Assembly (NCBI GenBank): GCA_963808315.1
Contig: CAWEFK010000001.1
Location: 62,001-126,000, forward strand
Length of the DNA stretch: 64,000 bases
Reading direction: 5' to 3'
Source of the DNA: Palsa-504 sp963808315
GTDB lineage: Bacteria > Actinomycetota > Actinomycetes > Streptosporangiales > Streptosporangiaceae
Below the pieces are notes generated by a model. That model ran no database searches. It saw only the letters and a program-made list of their open reading frames with translations, and was not told where the DNA came from. This document shows, one piece after another, positions 43,541-54,140 of this stretch. Position 1 is the first letter of the stretch. Every line of letters starts with the position of its first letter. A program made the position numbers and the translations under genes.

Positions 43541-46184
43541 ACCCAGTCTGGGACGCAGTCAGCGTCCAGGTCAGTGAGCCCGCCGCCCGCCCGGGGGCGG
43601 GGACGGGCAGGTAGCGGCCGTCCCACCACAGCGGGACCTGGTCGGTGTACCAGGGCGAGGCGGGGTTCTCGCTCTGCCCGCCCGGGTATACCCCCTCGGC
43701 GCTGACGCCCGTCCCGGACAAGGTGACGATCATCCGCCAGCTCGGGCCGGTGCCCGCGGTCAGGCCACCGTCGGCGGCGTCCGGCGTGAACGGGTCGCCG
43801 CCGGCAGGCCGCGGGCCGTATCCCAGGCCGTCCGCGCCGCTCAGCGCCGCGAACGCCCGGGCGTGCAGCCGTCCCCAGGTCCAGGACGCGGGCGCGCCGC
43901 CGAGCACCGACGCCAGGTGCGCCACGGACGTGGCGAAGGCCTGCCGCATGACCTGGGGCGCGGTCCGCCGCGGCCCGGACGGCAGGGCGAACGCCGGGTT
44001 GGCCGGGTCGCCGAGCGTCCACGCCTGCAGGTCCTCGTCCAGGCTGACCTGGTCGACCGATACCGCCAGGCCCTCGTGATCCTTGCCGGTGGGCACCTTG
44101 GCGGCGTTCCACCAGGGCTGGAAGACCGCGGTCAGGTAGTCGCCCCAGAATGTCCACCAGACCGAGGCCGCCGCCGAATCGGCCGCCATGGTGGCGTTCC
44201 AGGTCGGCCAGGAGAGACACCACGGACCGTTCGGAAGAAGAAAGAGACGCACCGTGCAGGGCGCGCAGCAGGGCTGGGACGATGCTCGCAGCGAGTTGAT
44301 CTGCCAGGCTGCTCTGGACCGTGGCGAAGCTGGCGGCGGTCTGTGGTCCGGCGCGCAGCGCGGCGTAGATGGTGGCGGCACGGTAGCCCGGGTCGAAGAA
44401 GTTGGCGCTGGTGCCGACGTAGTAGGGGTAGGCCGCGGTGACTGGTCGCTGGTTGGCGGTGACCAGGACGTGGCCGGGCGGGTCGTAGACCTGGGGTTCG
44501 GCTGAGTAGGGGATGACGCCGGTCACGTCGCATCCGCCGGTGCCGCTCATCGGCAGCCACGGCTGGCAGCCCGCGCCGACCTGGGGATAGTAGCCCGCCG
44601 AGATCGCGCCGATGTTCCCCCGCGTCGGCGTAGACGAAGTTCTGGGTGGGCGCGTCCAGCTGGCTAGGGCGTTCTTGAACTGGGCGAAGCTCGCGGCCTG
44701 GTTGATGGCGAGCAGCGCGGCCAGGTCGGGCGAACCCACGTTGCCCATCCAGTCGACCGAGGTGGTCTGCCCGGCCTGAGTCATGATCGGCCCGTGGACG
44801 GTAAGGTCCACGGTCAGCGTGCCTGGTCGCGGCGCCGCGAACCGGAATCGTGTAGCGCACCACCTGCATCGGCCGCCATCTTCCGTCCCAGAAGTACTGG
44901 CCGGGGCGGCCCCGAAGAGTTTTTTCGTCGTAGAACAGCGTGGCCTGGTCCTGCGTGTCGGTGAGGGACCAGGCGATGCGGGCGTTGTGCCCGATCAGGA
45001 TCCCGGGCAGGCCGGGCACGCTAACCCCGGCCACCTCGAAGCCGGGCGCCGACAGGGCCGACCTCATACCAGATCGACGGGATCGTCTGCGGCAGGTGCG
45101 GATCGCCAGCCAGCAGCGCGCCGCCGCCGGGCACGTCGGGGTCGGGCCGTTAGCCGCCCACGCGTTGCTGTCCGGGTACTCGTGCACCTGACCAGCCGGG
45201 AGCTGGCTGAGCTGGGCGAGCAGCGTTCCCGCCGCTTCGGCGGCGAGCGCTGACGATTCCGGATTATCCGGAACGGTACTATCCGAGGCTGGGTTATCCG
45301 AGGCTGGGTATCCGACGCTGGTTATCCGAGGCTGGCGGTGCCAGCTGGGTATCGGTCAGCGTGCTGGCCAGGCCGGGGCGACCGGGGTGAGGTGCGGGCT
45401 TAGAGTACGGGCCCGGGTCGTACGGGGTCTGGGCGTTCTTCGGCGATGACGGGGAACCAGTCCATGGTGCGCGGCGGGCCGAGGGAACGTTCGAGCAGGG
45501 CGTAGTCGAGCGGGGTGGAGGTGAAGTCGAGCTCCTGGGCGAGCACGCCCTGGATGACGAGGCTGTCGACCGGGCGTCCACGCCGACGGGTAGACGCCGG
45601 GGAGGGAGAAGACGGCCGGCCACTGGCCGCTGGCCCGGACCTGGGCGATGTCGTCGTTGACGCCCTGGGCGTAGGCGGTCAGTGCCTGGGCGGCCAGGCT
45701 GTACCCCGGCAGCTGGGCCCATTCCCGCTGCGCGGTGCGGAGCAGGCCAAGCCGGAGCTCGAACTCATCGGAGGACAGGTCCGTCGGGCCGCCCAGCTGA
45801 GCCAGGCGGCCCTCGCCGAGACGGCGCTCCTCGTCCATCTCCGACAGCCGGAACTGGGCGTGTACGTAACCCAGGGCCAGGAACATGTCGTGGTCGGTGG
45901 TGGCCCGGATGTCCGGGACGCCCTGAGCGGTGAACGAGACCGAGACGCGTGCTCGAGCCCGGATACGGTGAGCGTCTGCGAGCGGACCGGCTCACCGCGG
46001 CCGCCGAGGTCCAGGCCCCGCGGCCCGGGTCGAGCGCGGGCCCGAGCGCTGGGATCGTGCCGTAGCCGAACCCGAGCACGGCCAGCAGGACGGCGGACAC
46101 CCCGAGCGCGGCCAGCAGGTTAACCCACCGGGCGAACCGGCGGCCTCGGTGCTTTCGTCCGATACGCAGCTGGTTCGCCCGCAT
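43524..46184 (-). pseudogene. penicillin acylase family (S45, Ntn-hydrolase), many frameshifts
   Basis: Fragments in all three minus frames line up, in order, as one acylase of about 880 residues. They include a basic N-terminus and membrane helix (WVNLLAALGVSAVLLAVLGF), MFLALGYVHAQFRLSEMDEE, LAAQALTAYAQGVNDDIAQV and the beta-subunit start with its Ser nucleophile (PDSNAWAANG). They continue with GILIGHNARIAWSLTDTQDQ, YDEKTLRGRPGQYFWDGRW, TVHGPIM then SVDWMGNVG, and the C-terminal WNAAKVPTGKDHEGLAVSVD. At least six frame changes are needed. Either the gene is decaying or this stretch is poorly sequenced. Intact relatives act on acyl-homoserine lactones or lactams outside the cytosol. Confidence 0.8.
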
Positions 46185-46197
46185 GGCACCAGTTGTA

Positions 46198-47629
46198 TCA
46201 CCACAGCGGCGGGTGCCGGCGGCCCACGGGCGGGCCTGTTCCAGCTGGGCGGACAGCGAGATCAGGGTGCCCTTCCCCGCCCATCCGGCCGGCCAGCATG
46301 ACCCCGATCGGCAGGCCCTCGTCGGTCCAGTGCAGCGGCACGTTGACGGCCGGCTGACCGGACACGTTGTAGACCGCGGTGAACGGGGTGAACCGCTTCT
46401 GCCGCTCGAAGTTCTCGGCCGGCTCGACGTCGTCGAAGTACCCGACGGGCACCGGGGGCATGGCCAGGGTCGGGGACAGGACGGCGTCGTAGGAGTTCAG
46501 CGCGGTGAGCGCGACTCGGGTCACGGCCTGCAGGACGGCCTGGGCGAAGATGAGCTCGCTGCGCGCTGAGCGGCCTGACCGCGGCCGCGCAGGTAGCGGG
46601 TCAGCGGGAGCAGCAGCGTCCTCGCTTTCCGGCGGGTACCGGGGCCAGCAGTGGCGTGGGTGTACCAGAGCACCTCGAAGAAGGGCACCACGTCCGGGCC
46701 GAACGGCATGCCGATGTCTTCGACCTCGTGGCCCAGGCTGGCCAGCAGGGTGCTCGCCTCTTCGTAGGCGGTGACGCAGTCCGGGTGCACCTCGGCGCCC
46801 TCGACCGGGCTCTGCCTGGTCCGGCCGATCCGCAGCTGGCCCGGCGGCCGGCTGGCGTAGCCGAGGAAGGACTCTCCGGGCGGCAGCGGCGGCGGGGTGT
46901 ACAGGTCGCCGGGGTAGTTGCCCGCCATCACGTCCAGCAGCAGCGCGGCGTCGGCGACGGTGCGGGCGATCGGGCCGTTCACCCCCAGGCCGTCCAGGTC
47001 GGGCACCAGCGGCCCGCCGGAGACCCGGCCGCGGGTCGGCTTGATCCCGAACAGGCCGCACACGCTGGACGGGATGCGGATCGACCCGCCGCCGTCGCTG
47101 CCCTGAGCGGCGGGCGCCAGGCCCGCCGCCACCGCGGCGGCCGCGCCGCCGCTCGACCCGCCCGCGGACCTGGACAGGTCCCACGGGGTCCGGGCCGGCG
47201 GCCCGATCTTGGTCTCGGTGTAGCAGGGCAGCCCGAACTCCGGCGTCGCGGTCTTCCCGGTGATGACCGCGCCGGCCTGCCTGATCTTGGCCACCACGTG
47301 GTCGTCCGGTGCCGGGCACGTTCGCGGCGTAGGCGGCCGAGCCGAGGGTCTGCCGGACGCCGGCCACCATGTTCAGGTCCTTGATCGGGATCGGGACACC
47401 GGTCAGCGGCGGCAGCATCGCCGGGTCAGCGGCCGCCGCGACGGCCTTCGTCGGCGGCCAGGGCCTGCTCGGCGGCGAGTTCGGCGGTGACGGTGAAGAA
47501 GGCGCCGACCCGGCTGTTAAGCTCGGTCGTGCGGCGCAGGTAATGATCGGTGACGGCGACGGGAGACAGCTCGCGGGTCCGGATGGCCGTGGCCAGCTCG
47601 ATCATGGTGAGCTCGTGGATCTGCGTCAT
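46198..47629 (-). pseudogene. amidase signature family protein, several frameshifts
   Basis: The order is complete but spread over frames: MTQIHELTMIELATAIRTRE at the start (47629), then PLTGVPIPIKDLNMVAGV with the catalytic lysine, SAGGSSGGAAAAVAAGLAPA with the cis-Ser, GSDGGGSIRIPSSVCGLFGI, ALNSYDAVLSPTLAMPPVPV and the C-terminal VNVPLHWTDEGLPIGVML to a PPLW end. Frame changes fall near 47440, 47310, 46560-46650 and 46280. Amidases of this type hydrolyse small amides. It directly precedes the broken acylase gene (13 bases), so both belong to the same disrupted block. Confidence 0.82.
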
Positions 47630-47794
47630 GCTGCCTCATCGTAGGCCACGGGTGGTCTAGACGTTTCGCCGGTTTTCCGACCCGATGTCTTGCTATAAAA
47701 CCTGCCGCCATAGGGCACAATCGTGGGTGGTAACGCTGCTATGCGCTTAGTCCTAACGCAGTTACGCTGAGGTGGTGGGTGAGTACCGGATGGC

Positions 47795-48955
47795 GTGGCC
47801 GAAGCTGAGAAAGAACAAGTCACCTGGGCGTTCGGGGACGTCAGGCAATCACAGCGGGGCGGCACCGGACGGAGCGCAGACGCACGGCCCGGCACCGGAC
47901 CGTGCGGCCGGCGGCCGCGTCGGACCCTCCGTGTCGGGACCCTGGGTAGCGGGCCCTCGGTGTCGGCGCCTGTGGCGGGACCCGCGGTGTCGGGGGCGGC
48001 GGCGGGTGAGACGTCGGACGACGTCGCCGATACCGGCGGCACGCCGTCGTTCCTGGACTGGGGGCAGCCACAGGACGCGGTCGAACCCGGCGACCTGCGC
48101 GGGCGACGGTCTGCCTGGCGACGCTGCCGAGCGGGACGGCGCGGGCCCCGGCGGATCCGGCGCAAGGCCCCGTGGAAGCTGATCGTCACGCCGGTCGAGC
48201 CGGCCGGCGGCGAGCCGCCGCGACCCGGCATCGGCGAGCGCCGCGGCGACCTGACGCACCTGGCCGCCAACCCGAGGATGCGGGTCTGGTGGCGGCGGGC
48301 CATCATCGCGATCGTCGTCGGGGTGGCGTTCTCGCTGCTGGTGTCCTGGCGGCTCGGGCTGACGCTCGCCGTCATCGTCGCCATCGCCGACACCATCTAC
48401 CAGTCCAGGAGGCTGCCGGGCAAGCGGGTCAAGATGACCGGAGCCCAGCGTCAAACCCGCAGGCAGCTGACCAAGCTCGGGCGGGCGGGCTACCGTGCCA
48501 TCCACGGCAACCTCATCCCGGAGAGCCAGGAGCAGATCGACCATCTCGTGGTCGGGCCGACCGGCGTGTTCGCCATCGACTCCGAGGCCTGGGACAAGCA
48601 CCTGGTGGTGCGGACCAAGAATGCCAGGCAGCTGTGGCACGGGCCGTTCAGCATGAAGGAGCGGCTTGAGCACGCCCGGTGGGAGTCGCAGCGGGCCTCC
48701 GAAATGCTCTCCGGCGCGGTCGGCAGCCCGGTCACGGTCCGGCCGGCGATGGCCGTCTACGGGCCGAGGATCCCGTGGGACGTCGCCACCATCAGGGAGG
48801 TCGACGTGTTCAGCGGGCCGCGGCTGCGCAAGTACCTGAGGCGCCGGGCCAAGGAAAGCGGCCAGCCTGCGCTGAACGACGCCGAGGTCGAGCGGATCTA
48901 CAAGGCCGCGAACCAGGCCTTCGCGCAGGTGACCGCGGGCGCTCAGGCGATCTGA
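47795..48955 (+). CDS. NERD (nuclease-related) domain membrane protein
   Basis: Protein of up to 386 residues. The low-complexity first 150 residues are uncertain because the neighbouring frame offers a more natural start (MAWPKLRKNKSPGRSGTSG at 47790). From about residue 165 there are two membrane helices (RAIIAIVVGVAFSLLVSW, LGLTLAVIVAIADTIYQSRR), then the NERD domain: YRAIHGNLIPESQEQIDHLV, VGPTGVFAIDSEAWDKHLVV and LWHGPFSMKERLEHARWES. The usual D/E-x-K triad reads DSE, so the nuclease lysine is absent at the expected place, and a binding or structural role is possible. Confidence 0.75.
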   Translation: MAEAEKEQVTWAFGDVRQSQRGGTGRSADARPGTGPCGRRPRRTLRVGTLGSGPSVSAPVAGPAVSGAAAGETSDDVADTGGTPSFLDWGQPQDAVEPGDLRGRRSAWRRCRAGRRGPRRIRRKAPWKLIVTPVEPAGGEPPRPGIGERRGDLTHLAANPRMRVWWRRAIIAIVVGVAFSLLVSWRLGLTLAVIVAIADTIYQSRRLPGKRVKMTGAQRQTRRQLTKLGRAGYRAIHGNLIPESQEQIDHLVVGPTGVFAIDSEAWDKHLVVRTKNARQLWHGPFSMKERLEHARWESQRASEMLSGAVGSPVTVRPAMAVYGPRIPWDVATIREVDVFSGPRLRKYLRRRAKESGQPALNDAEVERIYKAANQAFAQVTAGAQAI

Positions 48956-49075
48956 GCTCGCGACGGTCGCCGGAGCCTGCCACCTGCGGGATCCGCTGAG
49001 CCGAGGCGGAACGCGGGAGGCGGCGCGCCGGTAGGCTGGTGCTGGCTTGACGACAAGCTTGAGAGGGAGATCGGT

Positions 49076-50943
49076 ATGCCGCCGCTTCGGTCCCGCACGG
49101 TCACGCACGGCAGGAACATGGCGGGTGCGCGCGCCCTGCTGCGCGCCACCGGGGTCGCCAGGGAAGACATCGGCAAGCCGATCATCGCGGTAGCCAACAG
49201 CTTCACCGAGTTCGTCCCCGGGCACGTGCACCTGCGCGAGGTCGGGCAGGTGGTGGCCGACGCGATCCGCGCGGCCGGGGCGATCCCGCGCGAGTTCAAC
49301 ACGATCGCGGTCGACGACGGCATCGCGATGGGACACGGCGGCATGCTGTACTCGCTGCCGAGCCGGGAGCTGATCGCCGACTCCGTCGAGTACATGGTCA
49401 ACGCGCACTGCGCCGACGCCATGATCTGCATCTCGAACTGCGACAAGATCACGCCGGGCATGCTGCTCGCCACCATGCGGCTGAACATCCCCACCGTGTT
49501 CGTCTCCGGCGGCCCGATGGAGGCCGGTGGCGCCCGCCGGGCTGGGCGGCCGGGTCCGGCGCGCAAGCTCGACCTGATCGACTCGATGGTCGCCTCGGCG
49601 GATCCTTCTGTGTCCGACGACCAGCTGCTCGCGATGGAGGAGTCGGCCTGCCCGACGTGCGGCTCCTGCTCCGGCATGTTCACCGCCAACTCGATGAACT
49701 GCCTGACCGAGGCGATCGGCCTGGCCCTGCCCGGCAACGGGAGCACGCTGGCCACCCACGCGGCCCGGCGCGGCGCTGTTCGAGCGGGCCGGCCGGGCTG
49801 ATCGCGGAGATCACCCGCCAGTACTACGCCGACGGAGACGACTCCGTGCTGCCCCGGGCGATCGCGAACCGGGACGCGTTCGAGAACGCGATGACCCTCG
49901 ACGTGGCCATGGGCGGGTCGACGAACACGATCCTGCACCTGCTGGCCGCGGCGCACGAGGGCGAGGTGGACTTCGGGCTCAAGGAGATCGACGAGCTTTC
50001 CCGCCGGGTGCCCTGCCTGTGCAAGGTCGCGCCGAGCAGCGCCTACCACCTGGAGGACGTGCACCGGGCCGGCGGCATCCCGTCCATCCTGGGTGAGCTC
50101 GACCGGGCGGGCCTGCTCAACCGCGAGGTGCGCACGGTGCACAGCGCGTCGTTGCGGGAGTTCCTTGACGTCTGGGACCTGGGCTCCGCGTCGGTCAGCG
50201 ACGAGGCCGTCGAGCTGTTCCACGCCGCGCCCGGCGGCGTCCGCACCATCCGCCCGTACTCGCAGTCGAACCGGTGGGACACGCTGGACACCGACCGGGT
50301 CGGCGGCTGCATCAGGGACGCCGAGCACGCCTACACCGCCGACGGCGGGCTGGCCGTGCTCTACGGCAACATCGCGCCGGACGGCGCGATCGTCAAGACC
50401 GCCGGGGTGCCGGAAGAGCTCTGGCGGTTCTCCGGGCCGGCGGTGGTGTTCGAGAGCCAGGAAGACGCGGTCGCGGGCATTCTCGGCGGCGCGGTGGGCA
50501 AGGGCGACGTGGTGATCATCCGCTACGAGGGTCCGCGAGGCGGCCCCGGCATGCAGGAGATGCTGTACCCGACCAGCTTCCTCAAGGGCAAGGGCCTGGG
50601 CCGGGACTGCGCCCTGATCACCGACGGGCGGTTCTCCGGCGGGACGTCGGGCCTGTCCATCTGCCATGTGGCGCCGGAGGCGGCGGCGGGCGGGGCGATC
50701 GCGCTGGCCCAGACCGGCGACCCGGTGGTGATCGACATCCCGCACCGCGAACTGCGGCTGGACGTGCCCGACACCGAGCTCGCGGCGCGCCGGGAACGAC
50801 TGCTATCCGCGCTCGGCGGCTACCGCCCGGTGATGCGGCAGCGGCCGGTCAGCGCGGCCCTGCAGGTCTACGCCGCGATGGCTACCTCGGCCTCGACCGG
50901 GGCGGCCCGCGACATCACGCTCATCGCCCGCCCGGACAAGTGA
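49076..50943 (+). CDS. ilvD: dihydroxy-acid dehydratase, local frameshift
   Basis: Iron-sulfur enzyme of branched-chain amino acid synthesis, dehydrating 2,3-dihydroxy-isovalerate. The first frame gives MPPLRSRTVTHGRNMAGARA, ISNCDKITPGMLLATMRLNI and the cluster cysteines (ACPTCGSCSGMFTANSMN); the second gives TLDVAMGGSTNTILHLLAAA and the signature SGGTSGLSICHVAPEAAAGG. Between 49765 and 49802 the expected ARRALFERAGRLIAEI appears with two one-base insertions (an extra base in CGGCGCGGCG and an extra G in CCGGGCTG). Joined length about 621 residues. ATG 49076 follows GAGGGAG. The stop overlaps the GNAT start. Confidence 0.93.
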
Positions 50944-51530
50944 GCCCGGCCGGACCGGATACGCCCGGCGTGGCGGCCCCGGGCACCGCGGGTTTCGTGC
51001 GCCCGGCCCGCGCGGCCGACGTCGCGGGCCTGGCCCGGGTACAGGTGGCGAGCTGGCGCTGCAGCTTCGCCGGGATCGTGCCCGAGGCCCTGCTCGCGGA
51101 ACTGACCAGCGACGAGGCGCAGAGCGTGTGTCGTGACCGCTGGCGGGAAGCGATCACGAACCCGCCGACGAGCAAGCATCACGTGCTGACGGCGGTGCAG
51201 GATGGCCCGTCCCGCGAGGTGGTCGGGTTCATCTCCGCCGGGCCGGCCACCGACGCTGACCGCTGGCCCGGCACCGACGGCGAGCTGTACGAGCTGCGGG
51301 TCATACCGGAGCAAACCAGGCACGGGCACGGCAGCAGGCTCCTGCACGCGGCCGCGGACACGCTCACCGGCGACGGCTTCCACACCTTGTCCGTGTGGGC
51401 GCTGGAAGCAGACACGGCGCTGCGCGGCTTCCTGGAGTCGTCAGGCTGGGCCGCCGACGGCGCCCGGGCCGAACTGGACGTCGGCGTGAGCGTCCCCGTG
51501 CTCCGGCTGCACACGAGGATCAGCGAGTAA
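50940..51530 (+). CDS. GNAT family N-acetyltransferase
   Basis: Acetyltransferase of 196 residues. The core reads VRPARAADVAGLARVQVASW, VVGFISAGPATDADRWPGTD, ELYELRVIPEQTRHGHGSRL (acetyl-CoA-binding loop) and LSVWALEADTALRGFLESSG. Substrate unknown. The GTG at 50940 overlaps the ilvD stop (GTGA), so it is translationally coupled to ilvD, and a strong hairpin terminator follows its stop at once. Confidence 0.88.
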   Translation: MSPAGPDTPGVAAPGTAGFVRPARAADVAGLARVQVASWRCSFAGIVPEALLAELTSDEAQSVCRDRWREAITNPPTSKHHVLTAVQDGPSREVVGFISAGPATDADRWPGTDGELYELRVIPEQTRHGHGSRLLHAAADTLTGDGFHTLSVWALEADTALRGFLESSGWAADGARAELDVGVSVPVLRLHTRISE

Positions 51531-51557
51531 CCAGCCCGGGCGTGGAGCCCGGGCTGG
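51531..51557 (+). terminator. rho-independent-like terminator after ilvD-GNAT unit
   Basis: Perfect 11-bp stem CCAGCCCGGGC/GCCCGGGCTGG with a 5-base loop, starting one base after the GNAT stop codon. No U tract follows. Confidence 0.8.
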
Positions 51558-51577
51558 CGTGCCCGTAGGATCTGGGA

Positions 51578-52450
51578 GTGGCTGACGCTCGGGAATGGCT
51601 GGCAGGAACACGTCCGAGGACGCTTCCGGCGGCGATCGTCCCCGTCCTCATCGGCTCGGGCGTGGCCGCCGGATACGACAGGTTCTCCTGGTGGCGGGCG
51701 GCGCTGGCGCTGGTGGTCGCGCTCGCGCTTCAGGTCGGCGTCAACTTCGCCAACGACTACAGCGACGGCGTGCGCGGTTCGGACGAGAAGCGGGTGGGAC
51801 CGGTCCGGCTCGTCGCGGCCGGGCTGGCACCGCCGCGGCAGGTGAAAGCGGCGGCGTTCGGCTTCTTCGGGGTGGCCGGGGCGGCCGGGCTGGCGCTGGC
51901 CGCCGTCACCTCGTGGTGGCTGCTGGCGGTGGGGGCCGGCTGCATCGCCGCCGCCTGGTTGTACACCGGCGGCCCCAAGCCGTACGGGTACCACGGTCTC
52001 GGCGAGGTCTTCGTGTTCGCGTGCTTCGGCGTGGTCGCGGTGGCGGGCACCGCGTACGTGCAGATGAGGGAGTTCAGCTGGCTGGCGCTGGCTGCTTCCG
52101 TACCGGCCGGGCTGCTGGCCTGCGCCCTGCTGATGGTCAACAACCTGCGCGACATCCGCAACGACACGCTGGCGGGCAAACGCACGCTGGCGGTCCTGCT
52201 CGGCGACGCGCGCAGCCGCCTCGGGTACGTGGTGATGCTGCTTGTGCCGTTCGGCATCGCGGTCCTGCTGGCCTTCTTCCGGCCGCTCGCGCTGCTCACC
52301 CTCGCCGCCCTGCCGCTGGCCCGGATTCCGGTCAGGTCGGTGCGCGCGGGCGCCTCCGGGCCGGCCCTGATCAAGGCGCTGGGTGAGACCGGCCGACTGC
52401 AACTGGCCTTCGGGATCGCGTTCACCATCGGCCTGGCTATCCGCCTGTAA
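51578..52450 (+). CDS. menA: 1,4-dihydroxy-2-naphthoate polyprenyltransferase
   Basis: UbiA-type membrane prenyltransferase of 290 residues attaching the prenyl chain in menaquinone synthesis. It starts ADAREWLAGTRPRTLPAAIV, typical of MenA, with the diphosphate-binding QVGVNFANDYSDGVRGSDEK, the second Asp motif in VNNLRDIRNDTLAGKRTLAV, and eight to nine hydrophobic helices. GTG start at 51578. It stands alone between the terminator and a 290-base gap (52451-52739) in which I see no gene. Confidence 0.93.
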   Translation: MADAREWLAGTRPRTLPAAIVPVLIGSGVAAGYDRFSWWRAALALVVALALQVGVNFANDYSDGVRGSDEKRVGPVRLVAAGLAPPRQVKAAAFGFFGVAGAAGLALAAVTSWWLLAVGAGCIAAAWLYTGGPKPYGYHGLGEVFVFACFGVVAVAGTAYVQMREFSWLALAASVPAGLLACALLMVNNLRDIRNDTLAGKRTLAVLLGDARSRLGYVVMLLVPFGIAVLLAFFRPLALLTLAALPLARIPVRSVRAGASGPALIKALGETGRLQLAFGIAFTIGLAIRL

Positions 52451-52739
52451 GGCCCTCTGGGGCGTGTGGTCGTGGTCGGCGTGTGGCGGGTCACGGTGGC
52501 CGGGTCAGATCCAGCAAAGCCGGTCCAACCTGCGCATTTGCCAGATAGTTACTGAGCACGCCATCTTCCGTCAGGTGGGTGGCCAGCAGGCCGGGGATGG
52601 GGTTTAATAACAGGCTCGGCCTCGCGTCCGGATCCGCGATTTAGGCCCCGTTCTGGGCCCGGCGAGAGACACTTGGTAGGAAATGCGCGGTATCGGCGGC
52701 ATTGCGGCTTCGGGCGCGGTACCCTCCCCATAATCCCAG

Positions 52740-54140
52740 GTGATGGGTGCGGGCGCGGGGTGGTGCCTAAGCCCATGCGTATCCAGCGGGAAGGGTGCCC
52801 AGTTGCAAATCCGGGGAAGGTGGTCGGCCGGACCAGGCGACGATCAGGCACGGTTCCTGGCCGACCTGCGTGCGCTGCGCGACATGGCCGCCATCGAATA
52901 CGACGAGCTTGCCGCCCGGGCGCACTACCCGAGTGACGTCTTGAAGGAAGCGGAGAACGGGCCTCTCCTGCCGGGCCTTCCCATCCTCACCGCGTACGTC
53001 CGCGCGTGTGACGGGGACGTGCCGGACTGGGAGGAACGGTGGCGTCGTCTGACCTCCGAGATACCCGAGGATCCCGATCTTCCGGTCAGGCCCCCGGCGC
53101 CAGCCCGGCCGCGGTGGCCGGTGCCCGGGCCGGGGTCGGCATCGCCCCGCCTGAGGTCTATGACCCGGAGCGGATCAAGGCGGCGCTGCGGGGCGGTCAC
53201 GCTCGCTCCGGGTCAGGGCACACGGGGCTCGGGCACCGGCGGCAGGCCGGAACGGTAGCCAGGATGCGGGTGCGCGGTCCGCGGTGGCCAGCGGCTGGAG
53301 CACCACGCCGAGCTGGGACGCGAGCAGCGACGAGACCGTCGCGATAGCCAACGGGAACCTGCAGAAACGTCTTGGAGCCGCGAGCCGTTCGACTCCGCGG
53401 CCAAGCCCGACCCGGCCGAAAGCGTCGAACAGACCGATCAGTTCCGCTGGCTGCCGGATGAGGAGTCCGCCTTCCCGGCGGGCGACACCGGACTGGGCGA
53501 CACGGGGCTGGCCGACACCGGGCTGGGCGACACGGCGCTGGGCGACGCCGGACTGGCCGACCGGCCGGCTGGTGGCGCAGCCCGATGTCGAGCCGGGCAT
53601 GGCCGAATGGACGCCGCGCTGGGACGAGGCGGCCAAGCCGGCCGAGGGAACGGATTTCTGGTCGACGTCGGCGCCGCCACTGACCTGCGGCAGCCCGCGA
53701 CTCCCGGTCCGGCCGAGCCGTCGCAGCCCGCCGCTGACGTGCCCCGGCACGCCGCATCGCCTCAGGTCGACGAGCCGGATACCCGGACTTCCTGGTCTGC
53801 CCCCGCCTGGACCCCAGCGCCTTCCTCCCCGCGGCCGGCAGAGTCCGCGTCGGCCGCGCCGCGTCCGCTGCCCCGTCGGCCTCCCGGGCTACCGCGGCCC
53901 GACCACGCGCGCGCGGCGCGGCCGCCACGGCCACGCAGCCACGGACGTCCGCCGGATCAGTCGGTGCTGCCGCCTCCACCGGCTTCACGGCCTCCGCCGG
54001 CTCCCCGGCATCGACTCACGAGGCCGCTGAGCCACGAGGCTGCGGCCCACCACAGGGACCGGGTCTTCCCGGCCCAATTGCTGGTCATCATCGTCATCGC
54101 CGCGCTCATCGGCAGCGCCCTGGTGCTGCTGTTCAAGTAG
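52740..54140 (+). CDS. HTH-module protein with proline-rich region and C-terminal membrane anchor, several frameshifts
   Basis: The N-terminal part carries a helix-turn-helix-like module (FLADLRALRDMAAIEYDELA, then ILTAYVRACDGDVPDWEERW) that is clearly paralogous to the C-terminal module of the protein at 56123-58419. After about residue 125 the sequence becomes Pro/Ala/Asp-rich with GDTGLGDTGLADTGLGDT repeats, interrupted by frame changes near 53100-53280, 53560 and 53655. The last frame ends in one membrane helix (FPAQLLVIIVIAALIGSALV) at the very C-terminus. A tail-anchored DNA-binding or sensor protein is inferred. The start (GTG 52740 or later) is uncertain. The stop overlaps the convergent SPFH gene. 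Confidence 0.6.
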
